DNA of 64,000 bases from DMER64 sp964600385 (GCA_964600385.1 CAZRJC010000004.1:62001-126000); one strand, 5' to 3'. Counted from the first letter of the stretch, positions 24,821-35,279 are shown. Notes: generated from the letters alone by a model not told the origin. Program-made: numbers and translations.

Positions 24821-26896
24821 ATGCTTATGAAGCATAGCCAAATAACCGGGGTTCTTGTAATTCTGGCGTTTTTTCTTGCCTCGTGTGGTGAAGAGCCGGT
24901 TGCAGACTCTCTGTCTTTGGACAAGACTCAGGTAACATTTAATGCTTCCCCGGGTGATCAGACGATTCAGGTGTCGGCCAATTGTCCCTGGTCGGTGGCC
25001 GTAACCGAGGGCAGTACCTGGCTGTCCGTGTCGCCCAGACAGGGGGAGGGGAACGGCACTCTCACTCTGTCTGCTCAGGCCAATACAGGGGCCGATCGTA
25101 CAGCCGCCTTGAAGGTTTACTCAGCCGATAAGGAGGTTCGTATTACGGTTCTCCAGAAAGAACAGGAAATCCTTAACTGGAGTTTGTCGCAAGTGCGTGC
25201 CCTGTACAAAGGGACCGATGTCAAAGTGACTGAGAAAGTTGTGGTTAAGGCTACTGTTATCAGTAATTACCTTCATACAGACAATGGCGGTTTGAATAAT
25301 TATACTTCCATGAAAGCTATTGTGGTGAGTGACGGAGAGGCGGGGATTCAGCTTTATTGTGCAGAGAATAACACAACATTCAAACCGGGAGATCAGGTGG
25401 AAATCCAGCTTATGGGGCAGACGTTGTCTGTATACAACAAAGGGCCTCTTCAGGTGAACGGCATTCCATTGTCAAATATTACAAAAACAGGCACAGAAAC
25501 AGTTCTTGCCAAAGAGATAACGGCAGCGCAGCTGGTTACCGGGGCTTTCGAATCTATGTACGTAGCCATACCCGGAGTACAAGTTACAGATGAAGACCTG
25601 AACAAAACGTTTGTAGTAGCCTCTGCTCATACTTCCATAGGAATGACAGCTCAAACCAAAGAGAACTTTGATATTTTCTCTTCAAAGTATTCTTCCTTCA
25701 AAGACGTTGTAGTGCCCTCGGGCAGTGGAGTACTGAAAGGGATTGCCAGTGTGTATGACGGGCGTTATCAGATTTCATTTGCAAAAGTTTCTGACTGGGA
25801 AGGTCTGACCGGTGAGCGTTTTTATACTTCTCCAACGTTTTCTCTGTTCACGACAGAAAAAGAGGTCCCCGGAGAAGCCGGCCAGTTTACAGTGTCCCTG
25901 GCCGCTAACGTAGACTGGACAGTCTCCTCTTCAGATCCGGAGGGTTTTGCAGTATCTCCCTCTTCCGGCAAAGGTTCTTCTCCGCTAACAGTTGTCTATA
26001 CGCAGAATCCTTCCTTAACGGTCCCCCGTACGGCAGATATTGTCTTTTCTACTGACGATCCCTCGATAACCACGCAGACACTGACACTGCATATCACACA
26101 AAGTCCTTTTGAAGCATTGGTTTCAGATCCGGTGATGTCCTGGATGGAATTGCCTGAGGTACAAAAGAAAGATGATTTTGCCTACATTTCGCATATGACT
26201 ACCTTAAAGGGGAAAAGCGTACGCAATTACTCTTTCTGGTACGATACGCAAAACCGTTTGGCCCTCTGGGTGGCTTATCCTCTTTATCAATCGATAATGG
26301 GCAGTGGCAGCCGTACAGATGCCTGGGCTTATAATCCAAAAGTCCCAAAGCGCCATCAACCCGCTTTGTTTTCCTCTTTTGGCGGATCTGTTTACGACCG
26401 GGGACATCAACTGCCCTCGGCAGACCGTCTTTACTCTCAGGAGGTAAATGCCAGTACTTTTTATTTTACCAATATCACGGCACAAAATTCATCGCTGAAT
26501 CAGAATTTATGGGCCAACCTGGAAATCTACGTCAGGAATTGGGCTCAGTCATGTGACACCTTGTATGTGGTTACGGGGGCAATGATTCAAATCGCAGAAA
26601 ACAATACGGTTAATTATGCGAATGATAATGAGGGCAATAAAGTGGCGGTTCCCGTGATGTATTACAAAGTGTTATTGAAATATAAAGCCGGCCAGACCGA
26701 GAACGAAGGCTATTCCTCAATTGGGTTCTGCTACGAAAACCGGGCTTACAATGCGGAGTATCCTCTGGCTTCCGATGCCAAAAGTGTAAAAGAGATGGAG
26801 GCTTTGACCGGTTATAACTTCTTTCACAACCTGCCCGATGCCCTGGAAGAAGCGGTTGAAAAATCCTGCGTTCCAAAAGACTGGGGCCTGAATTGA
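24821..26896 (+). CDS. Secreted DNA/RNA non-specific endonuclease lipoprotein with BACON and DUF5689-like domains
   Basis: 691 residues (or 689 if it starts at the second Met). Lipobox 'LAFFLASC'. Domains in order: BACON (about 32-115, 'CPWSVAVTEGSTWLSVSP'), an OB-like DUF5689 region (about 120-330), a second BACON (about 335-430), then a beta-beta-alpha-metal nuclease (about 440-690). The nuclease has the catalytic 'DRGHQLPSADR' with His529, and the metal region 'NITAQNSSLNQNLW'. It would cut DNA and RNA at the cell surface. The two receptor genes and the OB lipoprotein downstream suggest uptake of the products. Confidence 0.9.
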   Translation: MLMKHSQITGVLVILAFFLASCGEEPVADSLSLDKTQVTFNASPGDQTIQVSANCPWSVAVTEGSTWLSVSPRQGEGNGTLTLSAQANTGADRTAALKVYSADKEVRITVLQKEQEILNWSLSQVRALYKGTDVKVTEKVVVKATVISNYLHTDNGGLNNYTSMKAIVVSDGEAGIQLYCAENNTTFKPGDQVEIQLMGQTLSVYNKGPLQVNGIPLSNITKTGTETVLAKEITAAQLVTGAFESMYVAIPGVQVTDEDLNKTFVVASAHTSIGMTAQTKENFDIFSSKYSSFKDVVVPSGSGVLKGIASVYDGRYQISFAKVSDWEGLTGERFYTSPTFSLFTTEKEVPGEAGQFTVSLAANVDWTVSSSDPEGFAVSPSSGKGSSPLTVVYTQNPSLTVPRTADIVFSTDDPSITTQTLTLHITQSPFEALVSDPVMSWMELPEVQKKDDFAYISHMTTLKGKSVRNYSFWYDTQNRLALWVAYPLYQSIMGSGSRTDAWAYNPKVPKRHQPALFSSFGGSVYDRGHQLPSADRLYSQEVNASTFYFTNITAQNSSLNQNLWANLEIYVRNWAQSCDTLYVVTGAMIQIAENNTVNYANDNEGNKVAVPVMYYKVLLKYKAGQTENEGYSSIGFCYENRAYNAEYPLASDAKSVKEMEALTGYNFFHNLPDALEEAVEKSCVPKDWGLN

Positions 26897-26915
26897 TAAA
26901 TTGTATGAATTGTCC

Positions 26916-26923
26916 TACTTTTG
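26916..26923 (+). promoter_or_regulatory. Promoter -7 box of the first Oar-type receptor
   Basis: TACTTTTG fits TAnnTTTG, with an ATTG about 20 bases upstream in the -33 position. It is 53 bases before the receptor ATG, so the receptor and OB lipoprotein can be transcribed apart from the nuclease. Confidence 0.55.
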
Positions 26924-26976
26924 CACGCTTATTTGAATTTCATAATAGTTACTTATAATAACCTAAATAAATTTCT

Positions 26977-29900
26977 ATGAAAAAAACAATTCAATGTTTT
27001 CTCGCTTTTGTAGCATTAATGTTTCTGAGTGTGGGCGCATTTGCGCAGGTAACCACCTCGTCTCTGGGTGGAAAAATCACCGACGAGAAAGGGGACGCTG
27101 CAGTTGGAGTAACTGTATTGGCTACCCACGTACCTTCAGGGACTGCTTATGCTGCCATCACTAACAACGACGGTCGATATACCATTCAGGGGATGCGTAC
27201 CGGGGGACCGTACAAAGTAGAAGTATCCTATATCGGATATCAAACCATGAGTTATACCGATATTACTCTTCAACTTGGGGATCTTTACAATTTAAGTGTT
27301 AAACTTCAGGAAGAAACAGTTCAGTTGGAAGATATTGTAATTGTAGCTTCTGCATCTTCGGCCTTTGCCGGAGAAAAATTTGGCTCTTCTACCAATATTA
27401 CCAACCGTAACATCCAGAATCTGCCTACTATCAGCAGGAGCATTACAGATGTTGCCAAGCTGTCTCCTTACGGAGGTAATGGTATGAGTTTTGCCGGAGG
27501 CGATGGCCGCTCATCCAACTTTACCGTTGACGGAGCCAATTTCAATAATAACTTTGGCTTGAGCTCCAGCCTTCCCGGCGGTGGCACTCCGATTTCCATC
27601 GATGCCATTGAAGAAGTACAGGTGGTAATTGCACCTTTTGATGTTCGTCAGACCAACTTCATTGGCGGAGGTGTCAATGCTATTACCAAATCAGGTACCA
27701 ATACTTTCAGGGGAAGCGCTTACGCTTATCACCGCAATGAAAACATGCGCGGCAACACTGTGGATGGCGTTGAACTTGGCGAAAGAGGCATAGACCGCAA
27801 TACCACCTACGGGCTCACACTGGGCGGTCCCATTGTAAAGAATAAATTATTCTTCTTTGTCAACTTTGAATACACACAAACTCCTACCATTGTTAACCGC
27901 TGGAAAGCTTCTGAAAACGGAGTGGCCAATACCGACCTTTACATTTCACGCACGACCCTTTCCGACATGAAGAAAGTGTCTGAATTCCTGAGTAACAAAT
28001 ACGGTTATGATACAGGTTCATACACCGATTTCCCTGCTAATGAAAGCAATATGAAATTATTGGCCCGTCTGGACTGGAACATCAGTCAGGACCATCACCT
28101 TGCCGTTCGTTACAACTATACACTCAACAGGGGCTGGAATAATACCAATGCCTCTTCCTCCAACTGTATTCAACGTACTACGGAAAGCCGCCTTGGTCAA
28201 TATTCCATGGCTTTTGCCAATTCCATGTATTCAATGGATAACGTAGTTAATTCCGTTTCAGTTGACCTTAACAGCCGCTTTGGAGACAATCTTTCCAACC
28301 AGCTTCTTGTTACCTATTCTCAGTTAGACGATATTCGCGGATCCAGTTCTGCCAAATTCCCCTTTATTGATATTCTGGAAGGCTATACAGTAGAAAACGG
28401 AAAGATCAATCAGGCCATTGTTCCTTACATGTCTGCCGGTTATGAGCTGTTTACCTGGAATAACGGGGTTCACAATACCGTAATTAATGCCAAGGACGAT
28501 ATCACCCTCTATAAAGGCAATCATAAAATTACCGCAGGTCTGAGTTTTGAATACCAAATGGCCGATAACGCCTATATGAGGAACGGAACGGGCTATTACC
28601 GTTACCGCAGTCTGGACGATTTCATTAATGGCGCAGTTCCTGAAACGGTAGCCCTTACTTACGGATACGACGGGGAACAGAATCCTGCAGCCCGCGTGCG
28701 CTTCAATCAGTTTGGCCTTTATCTGCAAGATGAATGGAGTATTGGAAGCAACTTCAAACTAACCTACGGTGTCCGTCTGGATGAGATCATATTCAACAAT
28801 AAGGACCTGATGAGAAACAATGCCATATATAATATCGAATACGATGGCAAGAGTATTGACACCGGTAAATGGCCCAAACCAAAGCTCCAGATTTCCCCGC
28901 GTATTGGTTTCAACTGGGACGTACTTGGAAACCGGTCACTTAAAGTTCGTGGTGGTACAGGTTTGTTCTCCGGACGCCTTCCGTTGGTGTTCTTCACCAA
29001 TATGCCCACCAACTCGGGTATGGTACAAAACATTGCAGCTATTTCCACCAAATATTCCGGCGGCATAGCCAACCCCGACGCCCTTCTGGCTGCTTTCGAG
29101 GGTGGAATGATCACCGATGTTGACGCATTGATTCAGAAACTCCACAGCCTCGATCCCGTTAAGTTCCCCACCTCAATCAGCCCTGAAGACGGAGTAAAAC
29201 CCTCGCAGATCAATGGTATTGATCCCGACTTCAGAATGCCTCAGGTTTGGAAATCTTCGATTGCTTTGGATTACAACTTCCCCACTTCCTTCCCGTTCTC
29301 TATCAGTGGTGAGTATATCTTCAACAAAACCATCAACGGTATTTGCCTGAAGAACTGGAACATCAAAGACAACGCCGGCTTTACCACTCTGAACGGTCCG
29401 GACAAACGTCACATCTATCCTGCCGAATATAAACTGACCAGCACCGATGCTTTTGTGCTTTCCAACACTCATAAGGGTTACGGCTGGACTGGAAACATCA
29501 CTTTGAACATGACTCCTGTTGAGAATCTGAATATCATGGCCTCCTACACACATACCGTCATGACAGAAGTTACTGGTATGCCGGGTTCCAATGCAGAATC
29601 TGCCTTCCTGTACATTCCTTCTGTTGAAGGCCCCAACTTTGCCGGTCTCAGCAATTCTCAATATGTAACTCCGGACCGTGTAATTGCTTCGGTTTCCTAT
29701 TCTGACAAATCCAACAACCACTTCTCACTGTTCTATCAGGGTTATCGCGGTGGTTCAAGCTACACCTATCAATATAACGGTGACTTCAACGGGGATAACA
29801 TTGCTTACGATGTAATGTACATTCCCAAAGACGATACAGAAATCAATTTTGCATCGAAAAGCGACCATGACCGTTACTGGGCTTATGCAGATCAGGATAC

Positions 29901-30264
29901 CTACCTGAGCACGCATAAAGGACAATATGCCGAAGCTTACAGTGTATATTCACCCTGGGTAAATCGTTTTGACTTCCGTTATGCACATGATTTTGTAGTC
30001 AGAGTTGGCAGCTCCAGGAATACCCTTCAGCTCAATCTTGATTTTATGAACGTTGGCAACATGTTCAACAGCACATGGGGTGTTAGCAAAATCCTCTCCA
30101 CCGAGGCAATGAGCGGACGTATCCTTCAATTGGACAGCATCAATGAACAAGGTGTTCCCGTGTTCAAGACAAGAGTATCTGAAGGCGCCCAGACCTGGGA
30201 TTACAATCATGCCATTGGCCAGTGCTGGTCTTTGCAGATAGGCATAAAGTATCTTTTCAACTAA
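26977..30264 (+). CDS. Oar-type TonB-dependent outer-membrane receptor (1)
   Basis: 1095 residues. A signal peptide ends near 'VGAFAQ' (about 24), followed by a carboxypeptidase-regulatory-like domain (about 27-105), a plug domain with 'RSITDVAKLSPYGG' and 'FTVDGANFNNNFG', and a long beta barrel ending in an aromatic residue pattern (SLQIGIKYLFN). It resembles Oar-like receptors, which lack a SusD partner, rather than SusC. Most of its length matches the receptor at 31944-35246 at moderate identity. The OB/BACON lipoprotein gene starts 18 bases downstream, where SusD would normally sit. The ligand is inferred to be nucleic-acid derived. Confidence 0.92.
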   Translation: MKKTIQCFLAFVALMFLSVGAFAQVTTSSLGGKITDEKGDAAVGVTVLATHVPSGTAYAAITNNDGRYTIQGMRTGGPYKVEVSYIGYQTMSYTDITLQLGDLYNLSVKLQEETVQLEDIVIVASASSAFAGEKFGSSTNITNRNIQNLPTISRSITDVAKLSPYGGNGMSFAGGDGRSSNFTVDGANFNNNFGLSSSLPGGGTPISIDAIEEVQVVIAPFDVRQTNFIGGGVNAITKSGTNTFRGSAYAYHRNENMRGNTVDGVELGERGIDRNTTYGLTLGGPIVKNKLFFFVNFEYTQTPTIVNRWKASENGVANTDLYISRTTLSDMKKVSEFLSNKYGYDTGSYTDFPANESNMKLLARLDWNISQDHHLAVRYNYTLNRGWNNTNASSSNCIQRTTESRLGQYSMAFANSMYSMDNVVNSVSVDLNSRFGDNLSNQLLVTYSQLDDIRGSSSAKFPFIDILEGYTVENGKINQAIVPYMSAGYELFTWNNGVHNTVINAKDDITLYKGNHKITAGLSFEYQMADNAYMRNGTGYYRYRSLDDFINGAVPETVALTYGYDGEQNPAARVRFNQFGLYLQDEWSIGSNFKLTYGVRLDEIIFNNKDLMRNNAIYNIEYDGKSIDTGKWPKPKLQISPRIGFNWDVLGNRSLKVRGGTGLFSGRLPLVFFTNMPTNSGMVQNIAAISTKYSGGIANPDALLAAFEGGMITDVDALIQKLHSLDPVKFPTSISPEDGVKPSQINGIDPDFRMPQVWKSSIALDYNFPTSFPFSISGEYIFNKTINGICLKNWNIKDNAGFTTLNGPDKRHIYPAEYKLTSTDAFVLSNTHKGYGWTGNITLNMTPVENLNIMASYTHTVMTEVTGMPGSNAESAFLYIPSVEGPNFAGLSNSQYVTPDRVIASVSYSDKSNNHFSLFYQGYRGGSSYTYQYNGDFNGDNIAYDVMYIPKDDTEINFASKSDHDRYWAYADQDTYLSTHKGQYAEAYSVYSPWVNRFDFRYAHDFVVRVGSSRNTLQLNLDFMNVGNMFNSTWGVSKILSTEAMSGRILQLDSINEQGVPVFKTRVSEGAQTWDYNHAIGQCWSLQIGIKYLFN

Positions 30265-30282
30265 TCAGCTAATACTTACCTT

Positions 30283-31812
30283 ATGAAACTTAAATATTTA
30301 TTAATTACGTTGTTAGCTTTTGGAACGCTTTTTACAAGTTGTGAAGAAGAAATTCTGATCCCTTCATTGGACGAGGTTAAAGTAGATGTCTCCTACATAG
30401 GCTTTGGTAAAGAAGCGGGCTCCAAAACAATTACACTCACCACTACAGACAGTTGGGCTATTACGAATATACCGGCATGGTTAACGGTCAGCCCTACCAG
30501 CGGCAACGCTGCCCCGGAAGGCACTAAAGTTACTTTTTCCGTTGGTGCTGCCGATTCCGATAAATCTTCCGAAGTGTATGTTACATGCGCAGGCAAGACA
30601 CAGGTCCTGACTGTAAAACAACTCTTCGGTCCCGTAGAAATAGTTGTTTCCACCTGTAAAGATGTGAATGAAAAGGGAGTTGACGGCAAGATCTATTGGG
30701 TTGAAGGTCAGATAACTTCCATAGACAATACCGTATACGGCAACTGGTACCTTAATGACGGGACAGGAACCGTATACATCTACGGGACTCTGGATGCCAA
30801 GGGAAATACAAAGAATTTTGCAAGTCTCGGCCTTTCCGTAGGAGATCGCGTGATGGTACATGGTCCCCGTACCACTTACGGTTCGACCATTGAACTGGTT
30901 GACGTAACTGTAGACAAGATCACTCCTTCTCTGATTAAATCGAAGGTGACTTCTGTTGAGGTCCCCAAGGAAGGCGGTGAATTTGAAGTTGCCGTATTGT
31001 ATAAAGGGAACGGAGTGGGAATTGAATACGACAAGGATTGGCTTTCCGTAAAATCCATGATTAAAGGAGCCGATGATTCTACACGTGTAGCTTTTGTGGC
31101 CCAACCCAACCCCGGTGGTGACAGAACGGCTACCATATCAATGACCTCTGCCACAAGCAGTTCATCATCTACCATTACGGTGAGCGTTAAGCAAAAAGGT
31201 GCCATCATTAATGCTACTATTGCCGAGTTTAATGCTGCTGCTGAAGATGCTACCCAATACCGTCTTACCGGTATCATTACCAAAGACACCGGCAGTGATT
31301 ACGGCAATATTTACATAAAGGATGCTACCGGCGAAGTATACATATATGGGATACTTAATGCAGAAGGCAAGACAAAGCAATGGAAGACCATGGGCATAAA
31401 GGAAGGCGATATTGTAACGGTTATTACTCCCCGCAAATCGTACAAAGGTACTCCTCAGGGAGCCAATGCTACGGTAGATGCACATATCCCCGTTGTGGAA
31501 GCTACTATTCCCGCCTTTCTGGCTGCTGCAGAAGATGATACCTATTATCGTCTGGTTGGCTCTGTAGTCGATTTGTCAGGCGCTGGCAGCTACGGTAATT
31601 TTAATATTTCCGATGGAACTTCCCAGGTATATGTTTACGGCCTGCTTTCAGGCTGGGGTGGTGCAAAGGGGAAATTCCAGACGCTGGTTGCCGAAACAGG
31701 ACTCAAGGCTACTGACATTATTACCATTGTGGGCAAGAGAACGGCTTACAAAGGAACGCCTCAGGTTGGCAGTGCTTTTTATGTTTCCCACCAGTCTGCA
31801 GAGGTACAATAG
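30283..31812 (+). CDS. Lipoprotein with two BACON and three OB-fold-like domains
   Basis: 509 residues. Lipobox 'GTLFTSC'. Order: BACON (about 30-115), OB-like 1 (about 120-215, 'GNWYLNDGTGTVYIYG'), BACON 2 (about 220-305), OB-like 2 (about 306-405, 'GNIYIKDATGEVYIYG') and OB-like 3 (about 406-505, 'GNFNISDGTSQVYVYG'). The three OB-like units share the N-x-x-I-x-D-x-T-x-x-V-Y-x-Y-G core. OB folds of this kind (tRNA_anti-like/DUF5689) bind nucleic acids in other proteins. No catalytic motif is seen, so it is probably a surface binding protein for the receptor just upstream. Confidence 0.85.
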   Translation: MKLKYLLITLLAFGTLFTSCEEEILIPSLDEVKVDVSYIGFGKEAGSKTITLTTTDSWAITNIPAWLTVSPTSGNAAPEGTKVTFSVGAADSDKSSEVYVTCAGKTQVLTVKQLFGPVEIVVSTCKDVNEKGVDGKIYWVEGQITSIDNTVYGNWYLNDGTGTVYIYGTLDAKGNTKNFASLGLSVGDRVMVHGPRTTYGSTIELVDVTVDKITPSLIKSKVTSVEVPKEGGEFEVAVLYKGNGVGIEYDKDWLSVKSMIKGADDSTRVAFVAQPNPGGDRTATISMTSATSSSSSTITVSVKQKGAIINATIAEFNAAAEDATQYRLTGIITKDTGSDYGNIYIKDATGEVYIYGILNAEGKTKQWKTMGIKEGDIVTVITPRKSYKGTPQGANATVDAHIPVVEATIPAFLAAAEDDTYYRLVGSVVDLSGAGSYGNFNISDGTSQVYVYGLLSGWGGAKGKFQTLVAETGLKATDIITIVGKRTAYKGTPQVGSAFYVSHQSAEVQ

Positions 31813-31838
31813 GACCTGAAATCAATAACAGAAATGAG

Positions 31839-31867
31839 AGCCGGCTAAATCTTTTTAGCCGGCTTTT
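31839..31867 (+). terminator. Intrinsic terminator after the OB lipoprotein
   Basis: An 11-bp perfect stem (AGCCGGCTAAA / TTTAGCCGGCT) with a 4-base loop, followed by TTTT. It ends the receptor-lipoprotein transcript. Confidence 0.85.
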
Positions 31868-31887
31868 ATTATGTCCGTTTTTTATTC

Positions 31888-31895
31888 TATTTTCG
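31888..31895 (+). promoter_or_regulatory. Weak promoter -7 box of the second Oar-type receptor
   Basis: TATTTTCG, one mismatch from TAnnTTTG, lies after the terminator and 48 bases before the receptor ATG at 31944. Confidence 0.35.
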
Positions 31896-31943
31896 TACCG
31901 GATCTCAGAAGCAAGTACTCATTGAATAACTAAATAACAACCT

Positions 31944-34900
31944 ATGAAACAAACTGTTAAAAAACTTGCCTTATTGGCCATGAGTTTTTTTGTTGCTACA
32001 CTGACGTTTGCTCAGATTACAACGTCGAGTTTGAGTGGTCGTGTAACGGAAGCAAACGGAGACGCTGTTCCAGGCGCTACCGTGATTGCCGTTCACACGC
32101 CTTCCGGTACACAGTATTATGCCATTACCGATAATGCCGGTAACTACCGTATTCATAATATGCGTGTTGGAGGACCTTATACCGTTACCGTATCTTTTGT
32201 CGGATATGCCGATGCCGTATATGGTGACATAAACCTGCGCCTGAGTGAGAATTATGTACAGAATATTGAAATTTCCGAGACAGCCACCACACTAGAGTCC
32301 ATAGTTATTTCTGCAGGTGTCGGGAATACAATCCTGTCTTCAGATAAAGCAGGAACCTCTACTAACGTGGGGTCGCGTGAGATCAATGCGTTGCCTACCG
32401 TTAGCCGTGGTATCCAGGACTTTACCAAGCTGACACCTCAGGCCAGTGGATTCTCTTTTGCCGGACGGGATAACCGTATGAACAACTTTACGGTGGACGG
32501 AGCCGGTTTTAACAACAACTTCGGACTTTCATCTGATCTTCCGGGCGGGAAAGCCCAGCCTATCTCACTGGATGCCATAGAAGAGATTACGGTGAATATT
32601 GCTCCTTACGACATTCGTCAGACCCGCTTTACCGGTGCGGCCATTAACGCCGTTACGAAGAGCGGAACCAACAAGGTCAACGCCTCGGCCTATACCTACC
32701 AGCGTTTTAAATCCATGACCGGCAACAAGGTTGAAGGAAACGAAGTACAGGGTGCTAACGAAACAAGTAAGCAAACCTACGGATTCCGTGTAGGCGGCCC
32801 CATCATCAAAAATAAATTGTTCTTCTTCCTGAGCGCCGAGTATGAAACGGAAAATGCAGCGGGTGTTAACTGGAGACCCAGCACCGACGGGAAGGGCGAT
32901 GCATCCAAAGGCATTTCCCGTACAACCGAAGCCGATTTGCAGAGGGTTAAAGATCATCTGACAAACAACTACAATTACGATCCGGGAAAATACAAAGACT
33001 GGGATCCCTTCAAAGTACAGAACTATAAAATTCTGGCCCGTATTGACTGGAACATCAACAAGAACCATAAACTGATGATACGTTACAACGACGTAGTGGG
33101 TTCCTACATGAACGTGACCAATGCCAACTCGGCTCCCTCCGGACTTAACCGCGCATCGAGTGCCCGCATGAGTGCCAATTCCATTGCATTCTCCAATAAT
33201 TTCTATGGGATGGAGAATACCGTCCGTTCCATATCCGGTGAATTGAACTCAAACTTCAGCAGCAATGTTTCCAACCAGTTCTATGCGACTTATACCCATA
33301 TCCGCGACGGACGTACTTCCGATTCCGATATATTTCCTCACGTGGATATCTGGAAAGACGGCGATGCTTACATATCTTTCGGTTATGAATTATTCTCGTT
33401 CCATAACGAAGTGCTTAACAACACCTGGAACATCGTGGACAACCTGACCATCAATCTGAACAGACACACGGTTACCATCGGGGCTTCTTTCGAACGCCTG
33501 TTTGTCAAGAACTCCTATATCCGCGAAGGAACCAGTTATTACCGCTATGCTTCTGTGGACGATTTCCTTAATAATTCAACTCCTATCGCTTTTGGTCTTA
33601 CTTACGGATATAACGGCGAAGACGCACCCGGTCAGATGCTCACCTTTGGTTACGGAGGTTTGTATGCCCAGGATGAATGGCAGGTAAGCCCGCGCTTCAA
33701 ACTGACTTACGGCGTTCGTCTGGAAATGCCATTCTATTTTGACGACATGCTCACCAATAACGCGATTACCCAACAAACGGCCAATTTCACAGATATCAGG
33801 AACGATTCTGGTATGGATGTAAAAGGCGGTTCCTGGGATGTTGGTACATGGCCCAAATCAAAAGTGACCATCAACCCCCGTATTGGATTCAACTGGGATG
33901 TAATGGGAGACCGTTCCCTGCAACTGCGTGGTGGTACCGGTATTTTCTCGGGGATGATGCCTTTCGTCTGGTTCACTAACCAGGTAGGCGGATCGGCCAT
34001 GATCCAGTCACCCGAACTGGCCTGGAACGCAGGAACCTGTGCGGCTTACGGCCTGAAGTTCAATCCTGATTATAAAAACCTTATGGCTTCGGATCCCAGC
34101 ACTTTCCCGACCTCGCCAAATGCCAATTACCTGCCCGGCAACGCATCTATTGCCATGGTAGACAAAGATTTCGATTTCCCGCAGGTATGGCGCAGCAATC
34201 TGGCTGTTGACATTGAATTGCCCTGGAACATGGTATTCACCGGTGAAGCTTTGTTTACAAAGGATATCAACGCCGTAACCCAGGTAAACGCTAACGAATC
34301 GGCTCCTGCCGGTACAATGGCAGGTGCTGACAACCGTCCTGTATGGGTCAACAGAAAGATCAATTCTGCACTCTCTTCCGCTATGGTTCTGACCAATACC
34401 AGTAAGGGATATCAATGGCAGTTGACCGCTCAACTGACCAAGAATTTCTCCAAAGGTCTTAGCGGTATGATTGCTTATACCTATTCGGTGGCAAAAGACG
34501 TTTCCGCCAATCCGGGATCTACAGCTTATTCCGTATGGACAGCCAACTCTTCCGTAAATTCGCTGAATGATCCGGGTTTGAGTTATTCAAACTTCTCAAT
34601 CCCTCACCGTCTGGTAGGTAACCTTTCTTACCGGATTGAGTATGCAAACCATCTGGCTACTACTTTGGGCATTGTTTATCAGGGCATGTCTACCGGCAGA
34701 TGGAGCTATACCTATTCGGGAGACGTTAATGGAGATGGCAGCGCAGGCTCGGACATTATGTACATCCCGGCTAATCCCGGTGAGATTACTTTTGTGGCTG
34801 CCAGTGGCATGACACCCGAACAACAGAGCACAGCTTTCTTCAAATATATCGATAACAACGAGTACTTAAGCGCACACAAAGGACAGTATGCAGAACGTTT

Positions 34901-35246
34901 TGGACATGTTCAGCCGTGGATCCACCGTTTTGATGTAAAAGTACTTCAGGATTTATTCGTAAACTTTGGAAAGAGCAACCGTCTGACCCTTCAGGTATCT
35001 CTGGACGTTCTGAATGTGGGCAACCTGCTTAACGATTCGTGGGGATGCTACTACTACAATGCTTTTGCCAGTTACCAGAATGTGATGCCTGTAACCGTTG
35101 TAGGTAAAGGGACTACTACCAGTGCTCCTACCTTTAAGCTGAATGCTACAAGTATTGAAAATTTTGAACAAAAATCGATTCTTACAAAGTACATCAGCAC
35201 CGACTCTACCTGGAGTATGTTGCTGGGTTTCAGACTTCTGTTCTAA
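31944..35246 (+). CDS. Oar-type TonB-dependent outer-membrane receptor (2)
   Basis: 1100 residues. Signal peptide to about 'LTFAQ' (24), regulatory-like beta domain (about 27-105), plug with 'RGIQDFTKLTPQASG' and 'FTVDGAGFNNNFG', barrel ending 'SMLLGFRLLF'. It is a paralogue of the receptor at 26977-30264, with the same lengths and the same order of conserved blocks ('GWNTN'-like loops, 'YAQDEWQVSPRFKLTYGVRLE', 'NPRIGFNWDVMGDRSLQLRGGTG'). The two probably arose by duplication and now differ in loops. It has its own terminator at both sides, so it is a single-gene transcript. Confidence 0.92.
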   Translation: MKQTVKKLALLAMSFFVATLTFAQITTSSLSGRVTEANGDAVPGATVIAVHTPSGTQYYAITDNAGNYRIHNMRVGGPYTVTVSFVGYADAVYGDINLRLSENYVQNIEISETATTLESIVISAGVGNTILSSDKAGTSTNVGSREINALPTVSRGIQDFTKLTPQASGFSFAGRDNRMNNFTVDGAGFNNNFGLSSDLPGGKAQPISLDAIEEITVNIAPYDIRQTRFTGAAINAVTKSGTNKVNASAYTYQRFKSMTGNKVEGNEVQGANETSKQTYGFRVGGPIIKNKLFFFLSAEYETENAAGVNWRPSTDGKGDASKGISRTTEADLQRVKDHLTNNYNYDPGKYKDWDPFKVQNYKILARIDWNINKNHKLMIRYNDVVGSYMNVTNANSAPSGLNRASSARMSANSIAFSNNFYGMENTVRSISGELNSNFSSNVSNQFYATYTHIRDGRTSDSDIFPHVDIWKDGDAYISFGYELFSFHNEVLNNTWNIVDNLTINLNRHTVTIGASFERLFVKNSYIREGTSYYRYASVDDFLNNSTPIAFGLTYGYNGEDAPGQMLTFGYGGLYAQDEWQVSPRFKLTYGVRLEMPFYFDDMLTNNAITQQTANFTDIRNDSGMDVKGGSWDVGTWPKSKVTINPRIGFNWDVMGDRSLQLRGGTGIFSGMMPFVWFTNQVGGSAMIQSPELAWNAGTCAAYGLKFNPDYKNLMASDPSTFPTSPNANYLPGNASIAMVDKDFDFPQVWRSNLAVDIELPWNMVFTGEALFTKDINAVTQVNANESAPAGTMAGADNRPVWVNRKINSALSSAMVLTNTSKGYQWQLTAQLTKNFSKGLSGMIAYTYSVAKDVSANPGSTAYSVWTANSSVNSLNDPGLSYSNFSIPHRLVGNLSYRIEYANHLATTLGIVYQGMSTGRWSYTYSGDVNGDGSAGSDIMYIPANPGEITFVAASGMTPEQQSTAFFKYIDNNEYLSAHKGQYAERFGHVQPWIHRFDVKVLQDLFVNFGKSNRLTLQVSLDVLNVGNLLNDSWGCYYYNAFASYQNVMPVTVVGKGTTTSAPTFKLNATSIENFEQKSILTKYISTDSTWSMLLGFRLLF

Positions 35247-35279
35247 TTAGAAACGCCTGAATCCCTGATCTTTTACGTA

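Noticed and set aside
26977..35246. A SusC/SusD-type polysaccharide utilisation locus
   Set aside because: The receptors are of the Oar type and no SusD or glycan-degrading gene is present in this stretch.
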